Shown here: positions 1 to 7,700 of the stretch, one piece after another
How positions within the stretch are numbered: position 1 is the first letter of the stretch
Layout of the letters: every line of letters begins with the position of its first letter
Origin: CAYLJJ01 sp964384025
Lineage (GTDB): Bacteria > Myxococcota_A > Bradymonadia > UBA7976 > UBA1532
Length of the DNA stretch: 32,026 nucleotides
NCBI GenBank assembly: GCA_964384025.1
Contig: CAYLJJ010000084.1
Coordinates: 1 to 32,026, forward strand
Direction of reading: 5' to 3'
Notes under the pieces: generated by a model
The model's database searches: none
Told to the model about the DNA's origin: nothing
What the model saw: only the letters and a program-made list of their open reading frames with translations
Made by a program: the position numbers and the translations under genes

Positions 1-50
<50 letters not shown>

Positions 51-51
51 T

Positions 52-1560
52 GCCTATGAGCAGCGCTTTCAACGCGGAGAGCCTCAAGCGCCAGTTACTC
101 GAGTCGGTCCTGCTCGAGGACATGGCACCTTGGTGGAGTTTAGCCCTGATGCTGAGATCTTCCCTCAGACCCGCTTTGACGCTCTCTTGATCGCTGAGCG
201 CCTGGAGATTAAGAGCTATCTACATAAAGGGTTGCGCATCATCTTCCGAGATGAGACCGCCCCCAAAGAGAAGCGTCAACGAATCTTTCAGCACGAAGGA
301 GGGATCAAGGAGTACCTGGAGGATCTCATTCAGAGCCGCCAGCGCTCTAAGATCATCGAAGCTCACTTTACGGTAGAGCGAGAGGATGAGGAGGGGCGCT
401 TAGAGGTCGCACTCTGCTGGACCGAAGCCACCGATGTGATGGTTCATAGCTTCGTCAATGGTATCCCCACCATCGACGGAGGCACCCATGTCGCTGGTCT
501 AAGAGAAGCCCTGATCCGCGGAGTCAGAGAGTATATCGACGCTCATGAGCTGCTGCCTAGGAGCCTGAGGATCAGCTCCGAGGATATCCGCGAGGGGCTT
601 ACAGCGGTGATCAATCTCTTTATCCAGGAGCCTCAGTTTCAAGGCCAAACCAAGGAGAAGCTTAACAATCCTGAGGTTCGTAACCTGCTCTCTGGGGGAG
701 TGCGCCCTGCCCTGCTCAACTGGCTCAACCAAAACAAGAGTCAATCTCAGGCGATCGTTACTCGTATCATCCAGGCTGCTCGCGCGCGACAGGCCAGCCG
801 ATCAGCGGCCCAGGCGGTGCGTCGCAAGAGCCCGGTGCGTATGCGCCTCAACCTGCCAGGAAAGCTGGCAGATTGCAGCAGCACAGATCCCACAGAGTCG
901 GAGCTTTTTTTGGTGGAGGGGGACTCGGCTGGGGGCTCTGCTAAGCAGGGTCGAGATCGTCAGACCCAGGCGATCCTACCGCTTAGAGGCAAGGTCCTTA
1001 ACGCTGAGCAGGCCAACAGCCGTAAGGTGATGGCTAACCAAGAGCTGTCTGACATCATCAAGGCCCTGGGTTGCGGTAGCGGGCCTACCCTGGATCTGAG
1101 TACTCTGCGTTACCATAAGGTGATTCTTCTGATGGACGCCGACAGTGATGGACACCATATCGCCACTCTGCTCTTGACCTTCTTCTATCGCTATCTCAAG
1201 CCTCTCATCGATAATGGACACCTCTATCTGGCCTGCCCGCCGCTCTACCGCCTGGACGTGGGCAAGAAAACCTTCTGGGCTTCAGATGATGCCCACCTCA
1301 AACATCTGATGCGGCGACATCGCAACAAGGGAAAGACAGAGATTCAACGTTTCAAGGGCTTAGGAGAGATGATGCCTCGGACCCTCTATAAGACCACCCT
1401 GGATCCCGATCATCGTCGTCTCTCTCAGGTTCGTATCCGAGAAGAGGATGTGTTGTTGACAGAGACAACCATCACCCAGCTGATGGGCAAGGACGCCAAG
1501 CAGCGTTTTGAATTGGTGATGAATCGAGCAGATGAGGCGGGAGATCTGGATATCTCTTGA
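52..1560 (+). CDS. parE: DNA topoisomerase IV subunit B (ParE), C-terminal part, 5'-truncated
   Basis: ATPase-bearing subunit of a type IIA topoisomerase, which with ParC decatenates daughter chromosomes. Only the transducer and Toprim regions are present; the GHKL ATPase domain lies beyond the left edge. The frame stays open from base 52 with typical family sequence (GHGTLVEFSPD...IFPQTRF), so the TTG at 130 is not the true start. Toprim motifs are clear: EGDSAGG (916-936), DADSDG (1135-1152, the metal-binding acidic triad) and KGLGEM (1354-1371). I prefer ParE to GyrB because of NQELSDIIKALGCG, the phrase GHLYLACPPLYRL and FKGLGEMMP, which are ParE-like, and because there is no GyrB-type insertion. 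GyrB is the alternative. A 9-bp hairpin follows the stop. Confidence 0.88.
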   Translation, partial: AYEQRFQRGEPQAPVTRVGPARGHGTLVEFSPDAEIFPQTRFDALLIAERLEIKSYLHKGLRIIFRDETAPKEKRQRIFQHEGGIKEYLEDLIQSRQRSKIIEAHFTVEREDEEGRLEVALCWTEATDVMVHSFVNGIPTIDGGTHVAGLREALIRGVREYIDAHELLPRSLRISSEDIREGLTAVINLFIQEPQFQGQTKEKLNNPEVRNLLSGGVRPALLNWLNQNKSQSQAIVTRIIQAARARQASRSAAQAVRRKSPVRMRLNLPGKLADCSSTDPTESELFLVEGDSAGGSAKQGRDRQTQAILPLRGKVLNAEQANSRKVMANQELSDIIKALGCGSGPTLDLSTLRYHKVILLMDADSDGHHIATLLLTFFYRYLKPLIDNGHLYLACPPLYRLDVGKKTFWASDDAHLKHLMRRHRNKGKTEIQRFKGLGEMMPRTLYKTTLDPDHRRLSQVRIREEDVLLTETTITQLMGKDAKQRFELVMNRADEAGDLDIS

Positions 1561-1589
1561 TGGGCCTTAGGATTCATTGAGCGATGCTA

Positions 1590-1611
1590 AGTTGCCATCA
1601 AAATGGCAACT
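1590..1611 (+). terminator. Stem-loop downstream of parE
   Basis: A perfect 9-bp inverted repeat (AGTTGCCAT / ATGGCAACT) with a 4-nt loop (CAAA) sits about 30 nt after the parE stop. There is no strong T-run after it (tactgttt), so this is a weak intrinsic terminator or a 3'-end-protecting hairpin. It also marks the point where composition changes from GC-rich to AT-rich. Confidence 0.5.
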
Positions 1612-1945
1612 ACTGTTTGACTTTACACTCCTTCATAAGACCCTAAAACCATCTCGTTGCAGCTTCATTTATCCTCAATAACATCAATAGCTTACTGGCG
1701 ATATCTACTGCTTTATCGCTGCAGTAATGAGTTCCAAGTAGAAGACTTTAAGTCCTCTAAATATTTGGTATTAATGCTGATTGTTTGAATCCACAAGATT
1801 CGAGCGAACGGATTCGATTACTGAAAACTATCGGAATCGGGGTGGGTGGGTAAACGGATATTCAAACATACCTAACTTGACAATTTGGAACGCATTTGCG
1901 CAAATACGCTGGTTAGGTTAAATGTAGAGGATAAATTGTAGCTGG
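1612..1945 (+). promoter_or_regulatory. AT-rich upstream region of the hybrid kinase with nested repeats and a candidate promoter
   Basis: No gene is visible in this gap. It holds a consensus -35 hexamer TTGACA (1877-1882), followed 11 nt later by a perfect 12-bp palindrome ATTTGCGCAAAT (1894-1905) that covers the place where a -10 box should lie; no good -10 is visible. An outer inverted repeat ACCTAAC (1870-1876) / GTTAGGT (1912-1918) encloses both. Further upstream the pentamer GATTC/GAATC occurs several times: GAATCC 1787-1792, GATTCGA 1797-1803, GATTCGA 1811-1817 and GGAATC near 1830. The two GATTCGA copies have a 14-bp period. This arrangement suggests a regulated promoter with operator sites. 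No regulator can be named. Confidence 0.4.
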
Positions 1946-4696
1946 ATGATCAAAAACAAAATTCATCATCTTCAAACCCATCCGAAAAACATGAAGCAAC
2001 AATTTTATCGATTTACTTGTTTTTCGAGTTTAACATCAAAAGTTGCCATTTTGTTTTTGGTGCCTTTGTGTTTGTCAGCAGGAATAATTTTTATATTTTT
2101 AGATTTTATCGTAAGAACTGAATCAAGTTCGGCGATTGTGAATATTTCAGGTCGCCAACGCATGTTTTCAGTGCAAATCGGATTTTATGCCCACATGATC
2201 TCTATGGGGCAAGATAAGTTCAAAAAACAGCTCCATCAAACAATTGACAAATTCGAAAAGTCGTTAACTGTGATAATTGAAGGCGGAACAATCAAAAATA
2301 ATGCAATTCCTAGAGCTCCAGATTGCATGTCAGAAGAACTTTCTTTGGTCCACGAAAAATGGGTAAACTTAAAGCAGAAACTCGGTACGATTGCAACAGT
2401 TTCATGCGACAAAAAGGAGTTTATTCTGGTTTATGGTGAGATTGATCCATTAATAGAAGATATACGTTTAAGTTCTGATGTGATTACGTCGAAATTTGAG
2501 CAATGGAACTACAAATCAAGAGAAAAAATATTATGGCTCTTGATCTTTGGAGCATGCATAAACTTAATATTATTCTTTTTTGCTCTTTGGTTTGTTCGTC
2601 GATCGATAATATTTCCAATCTTAGCTCTTGATAAGGCTGCTCACCGCGTCGCCGCAGGTGATTTTTCAATGAAAATAGATGTTGATACTCACGATGAACT
2701 GTCTACTTTAGCTGACAGTTATAATGAAATGTCGATAAAGATAAAAAAGCTTTTAGAATCGATTAAATTACAGAGAAAGCATTCTGAAATACTGAATGAA
2801 AGTTTGCCTATTGGTGCTTTGGTATTAAATAAAGAATTAATCATTCTTAAAAGCAATCGAGAGCTTCGAAAGATGTTTGACATAGATGATTCTATGTTTT
2901 TAGGTCATCCGATCACTACACAATTACCGCTTGAAAATCTGTTGCCTCTTCTCAATGAAACCATAGAAACTCAGGAGAGGAAGCAGGCAATCTCATTTGA
3001 GATCCTGGATAAAAATGGTGTGACACGACAGCTCGAAATCACGGTTCTCACAACTCATTTCAGAGAGGAAGAGCAAGTTCATCTGCTTGTTCTTATCGAA
3101 GACTGCTCTGAACGTGAATTGCTTCGAACAATCGCAGAGCAAGCTGAGTATGATGCTCTTCTGCGCGCAAAAGCTCTTGATGCTGCCGCCGATTCAGTGA
3201 TCATCACCGATCCTAAGGGACAGATTATCTATGTCAACCGTACCTTTGTTAAGCTTCATGGCTATGAGTTGCAGGAAGTAAAAGGGCAGAGTATAGAACT
3301 TTTGAAATCAAAACAGACCCCTAAGGCGGCCTACAGAGAGATACGAGACTGCATAACTTCAGAATCAATGTGGGCAGGTGAGCTGAGCAACAGACGAAAA
3401 AGTGGTACAATTTACCCTGCTGAAGTATGCATAGCTCCTGTCTTAGATAAAAAAGGGCAACTTACACATTTTATCTGGACCCAACGAGATATTACAGAAC
3501 GCAAGAAATTAACAGAAAAAATGTTACAGATGGATCGTATCATTGCTATCGGCACATTAGCAGCAGGTATTGGCCATGAGATCAATAATCCTCTAACATA
3601 TGTCATTGGAAACATTGACTATCTCAAAGAGATCTGTTCTGAGCAACTCAAATCGCATCAGCAGTTATATAAAGACAGAAAAAAATTAAACATCCAAATA
3701 TCAATAAGTCAATCAAAAAAAATGATGGAATCGCTGGAATGTGCTTCAGAAGGAGCAAATAGAGTGCGAAATATCGTCCAAGATCTTAAAATATTCTCTC
3801 GAGTTCAGACTTTAGAAGACAAACGTACTATAATTGATGTTCAACGCGTGATTGAATCATCTATTAATATGGTCTGGGGCGAGATTCGAACTCGCGCTCA
3901 ACTTATCAAAGAATATGAAAAAATACCGTGTGTAAAAGTAGATGAGGGACGACTCAGTCAAGTATTTGTAAATCTTCTTACTAATGCGATCCATGCCATC
4001 CCTCGAGGGGATGCGGAGCTGAACACGATCTATCTACGTACACGCAGCCTTGATGGACTTGTGTTTATCGAAATAGAAGACACTGGTGATGGAATTTCGC
4101 CCGAAAATATAGATAAACTCTTTGATCCCTTCTTTACGACCAAACCAATAGGAGAAGGGACTGGACTAGGTCTTGCTATTTGCCATCAGATCCTTGAAAT
4201 GCAGGGCGGAGAGCTCAGCGTGAAAAGCAAACTTGGTGAAGGAACTATTTTTACAGTTACACTACCCGCGACTCAGAGCAAAGAAGCATTGGTAGAGTCA
4301 GAGATAGGCCCTTTTAAGCTCAACTCCTGCGGAGGTCGGATTTTGATCGTGGATGATGAGCCGATGATCGGAGATATTTTGCATCGTGTGTTGGATAAGG
4401 AGTACGATGTTGTCGCGATCACCGACGCCAAAGAAGCTCTCGAACGGATATACACAAACGAACACTTCGACCTAATTTTTTGCGATATCATGATGCCTGA
4501 GATATCTGGTATAGAATTATACCATAAATTACTAGAATATGATCCAGTCCAGGCTCAAGTTGTAGTTTTTTTAAGCGGAGGCATATTTGACCAAGAAATT
4601 CAAAAATCACTAGATTTTATTGAGGCCAAATGCATCGAAAAACCATTTAATATAAACGAACTCCGTGCGTTTATAACAGATTTTTTCAACGGCTAA
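1946..4696 (+). CDS. Hybrid sensor histidine kinase (PilJ/NarX-type sensor, HAMP, 2 PAS, HisKA, HATPase, receiver)
   Basis: Membrane signalling kinase of 916 residues. Order: TM1 about 33-55; extracytoplasmic helical sensor starting with ISGRQRM (67-73), the signature of the NarX/PilJ-type N-terminal domain; TM2 about 195-217; HAMP 218-270; a weak PAS about 280-390; a clear PAS with PAC end (ITERKK) about 408-525; HisKA with phospho-acceptor H544 in GHEINNP; HATPase with N680, DTGDG (712-716) and GTGLGL (738-743); receiver with D803/D804, phospho-acceptor D847 and K899. All catalytic residues are present, so intramolecular phosphorelay is expected. The ligand is unknown; NarX itself senses nitrate, but the specific residues cannot be assigned here. 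No separate response regulator with a DNA-binding domain is adjacent. The 5' half is markedly AT-rich (about 30% GC near 2050) while the 3' end approaches 48%, unlike parE. Start: AGAGGA lies about 14 nt upstream of this ATG, which is rather far; M16 is an alternative. Confidence 0.9.
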   Translation: MIKNKIHHLQTHPKNMKQQFYRFTCFSSLTSKVAILFLVPLCLSAGIIFIFLDFIVRTESSSAIVNISGRQRMFSVQIGFYAHMISMGQDKFKKQLHQTIDKFEKSLTVIIEGGTIKNNAIPRAPDCMSEELSLVHEKWVNLKQKLGTIATVSCDKKEFILVYGEIDPLIEDIRLSSDVITSKFEQWNYKSREKILWLLIFGACINLILFFFALWFVRRSIIFPILALDKAAHRVAAGDFSMKIDVDTHDELSTLADSYNEMSIKIKKLLESIKLQRKHSEILNESLPIGALVLNKELIILKSNRELRKMFDIDDSMFLGHPITTQLPLENLLPLLNETIETQERKQAISFEILDKNGVTRQLEITVLTTHFREEEQVHLLVLIEDCSERELLRTIAEQAEYDALLRAKALDAAADSVIITDPKGQIIYVNRTFVKLHGYELQEVKGQSIELLKSKQTPKAAYREIRDCITSESMWAGELSNRRKSGTIYPAEVCIAPVLDKKGQLTHFIWTQRDITERKKLTEKMLQMDRIIAIGTLAAGIGHEINNPLTYVIGNIDYLKEICSEQLKSHQQLYKDRKKLNIQISISQSKKMMESLECASEGANRVRNIVQDLKIFSRVQTLEDKRTIIDVQRVIESSINMVWGEIRTRAQLIKEYEKIPCVKVDEGRLSQVFVNLLTNAIHAIPRGDAELNTIYLRTRSLDGLVFIEIEDTGDGISPENIDKLFDPFFTTKPIGEGTGLGLAICHQILEMQGGELSVKSKLGEGTIFTVTLPATQSKEALVESEIGPFKLNSCGGRILIVDDEPMIGDILHRVLDKEYDVVAITDAKEALERIYTNEHFDLIFCDIMMPEISGIELYHKLLEYDPVQAQVVVFLSGGIFDQEIQKSLDFIEAKCIEKPFNINELRAFITDFFNG

Positions 4697-4724
4697 ATAA
4701 AGAGCATCTCGTTCTAATCAGAAA

Positions 4725-7700
4725 ATGATTTATCGTATCTACCTCTTCTCTTTCCTCTTGATTGGGCTTTGCCCCTTTTTGAGTCTGGCTCAAAAGCCTT
4801 CCTCACAGCTCTCAGCTTTCCCAGATCTTCTCCTCACCAGCGATCGTCGCCTCTATCACCCTGGACAGGAGCTAAAGATCCGAGTCTTGGCCTTTAGACA
4901 GGGCGAGCGCCGCCCTTTGGCGAAGGAGCAAATCTCCATCCAAATCCATGGCGGCGGCTATGTTTTGATGCGTCAAGATCTCCAAACCGATTCTTTTGGG
5001 GTGGTCTCTCTTAGCTTCCCCATCTCAGAGGAGGCTACAGAGGGAATTTGGCAGATTTCAGCGCAGGCTCGGGGGCAATCAGTTCGGCGTAAGATTGAAC
5101 TCAAGAGCTATCGAAAGCCTCGCTTTCGGATGAAGCTGAAGCTGCCTAAGGAGATCTCGACCAAAGAACCCTTTCAGGTCTCGTTTGAAGCTCACTATCT
5201 TCAAGGCAGCCCTGTGGCAGGGGGAGCGCTGATCCTAACCGCCACTTCCATCCAGGGCAGAGAGGCTCAGGAGTTCCTCGAGCTTCAACAGATTTTGGAT
5301 GGAAATGGCCAAGCCCAACTCTCCATTCCCCTGAAGGGGGCTCGATATCATGAGAGCCTCAAGTTGTCTCTAAAGCTGGCAGATCCCAGCGGGCATATCG
5401 AACAACAGAGCTTTCAAATACCCTTCGAAGGCGCTTCTCTCCTCTTAAATATCGCTTGGCTACACCCACCCCTACGTGGAGTTGAGAATCGCCTAATGCT
5501 CAGCGCCCAACGACGAGATGGTGCTCCAATCGATCTGCCTCTTACCCTGTTAGGGCCAGAAGGGCGCTCTTGGCTGCTGCATACAGGCGCCGATGGAGTC
5601 GCGCTTCTTGATCTTCCACTCAACGGGGCGGGGAGGGTACGACTGGAGGCCACCGAGCAGAGCAAAGAGCTCAAAATCGAGCTGTCCAGAACCCCAAAAC
5701 CGGAGCGCTTAGAGGAGCTTCAGAAGCTTAAAAAAAGTCCTGTTTTGTTTCTGCGAACTCAAGGTGTTGTGCTGATCTCAAAGCGTGCGGCGCTGCGCGC
5801 TGGCGAAGCCCTGCCTCTGGAGTTGAGGAGCCCAGACTGGGAGGGACGGCGGGTTGCTCTGGCGCTTAGCTTGGGAGGGGTCATATTAGAGCAGCGCTGG
5901 CTTGAGCTGACAGGAAGGGTCAGCTCTCTGAGTCTTCCCATCCCTGCTGATCTCAAGGGCCTCGCCAGCGTGGCTCTCCTCGCGGAGGGAGAAGTCCAAG
6001 AACTCCCCTTTCTGATCCTGGACAAACAGGAGGATCTACAGGTCAAGCTCTCTCTTAAAGCCAAAGGTTTGAGTAGACCAGGAGGAGAGGCGGAGGTATT
6101 GCTGAGCTTGCGAGATGCTCGGGGCCAGCCTGTCCAAGCTGCTCTAGAGTTGGGAATTTTAGACGAGGGGATCTATGCCCTGGGAGGGGAGGGGCTTTCA
6201 GGGCGAGAGCCTCTCTTCTCTCTCCTCCCCAGCGCTGCTCTAAGCGCCACCGCCCTCCCTAAGCACTTTGAAGGCGCTTGGTCTGTGCTGTTAAAGGAAC
6301 AAAGCTTCCAGGAGAGCTTGCTGCCCTGGCTGATGGCTCAGCCTCCTCGGAAAGGTTGGATTCAAAAGCTGCCTGAGCAGAAGCCAGCCATCAAGCCCCC
6401 CACCCCGGACTGGCTGCTCAAGCTGGCGGAGTTTTTGAAACCTCTCCCCTCTCTCATGGGGCCACGGCTTCCCTTCAGGCTCCTCTCCTGGAGCCTCGCG
6501 ATCCTGATGATGCTCTCGCTCCTGATCTATCGTCGCCGGCTCCAGGGCCGGACCCAGAGGATCTCTATCAGCGTCTCTCTGTTGCTCCTGCTCCTGTTGC
6601 CTCTCCTCTCCTGGGGACCTGGACCTTCAGAGAAGCAGCAGGCGCTCACAGAGCAGCTTGAAAATGGAAAAGCCGTTCCTTTCTCGATACTTGGAGGAGA
6701 GGTGCGGTCCCCAGTGCTTCCAGAGGTTCGTGGTTTTCCAAAGCTTCCTGAGCACCGTCACTTTCGAGGTTTTAACTTCAATCCTCATCAGCGCTTTGCT
6801 CCAGATACAGGGACACTTCTGCACGTTTTTAGAGATCGAGTGGAGGTGAATGGAACACAGGTGCTCTCTCTAGATAACTTCAGGGTCTCTCAAGCAGATC
6901 TTCAAGGTGATCAAGACAGCTTTCAGATCCAGCCCCTCTTTAAACACCTAAATCAACAGGCGAGACAGCTCAAGGAGCACGCTCAGCTCCTTAGTGAGAG
7001 ATTCAGGGGTGTTCTCAGCCTCATCGCCGCTCCAGAGACCCCCTATCTCTTGATCACCAAGCTGCTCTACACAGCAGGGCAGGCTGAGTTTCAAACCTTT
7101 CAGGTCGTTCAACCCTCTGATTTGAAAGTGATCTCTCCAGATTGGCCTTTCTCCTGGCCTCTGTTCATCCTCCTGATGCTGGCTCTCCTCCCTATGCTTC
7201 TCTTGGAACGTCTGGGTTGGCCCTCCTACCTCCTCTGGCTGCTCCTCTGTGCCTACGCTGGCTTTCAGGCTCTGGCTCACCGAAGCCCCGCCTTGGATCT
7301 GGAAGGGCTGAGCTTCCCCTTGGAGGAGAGCAGCCTTAAGCTCTGCACTGGGCTTCTGTTTCTCTTGATCGCAGCCCTGCTCTGGGAGCTGCTCTACAAG
7401 CGGCGACCGCCCTCTGTGAGTTATGGCGGCCTCAGCCTCAGCCTTCTGCTCTTGAGTCTACCTCAGAGTCGAGATCTTCAGGACTATCTCCTCACCCCAG
7501 AGCGAGGAATCTCCACTCCCCGCTTTGGCTCAGGGAGTATTGAGGCGAGAGCTGCAAGCACCGCAGTTCAAAAGCCCCAGAGCTATATCCGTCGATCCTT
7601 CCCCGACACCCTGCTCTATGAGCCTCAACTGATCACCGATGCTCAAGGAGAGGCGCGGATTCCTCTGACCTTGGGAGATCAACTCACGACTTGGCAAGGC

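Noticed and set aside
130..132. TTG at 130 as the parE start codon
   Set aside because: The frame is open upstream to the poly-C edge and codes for conserved family sequence, so the gene is cut by the window edge.
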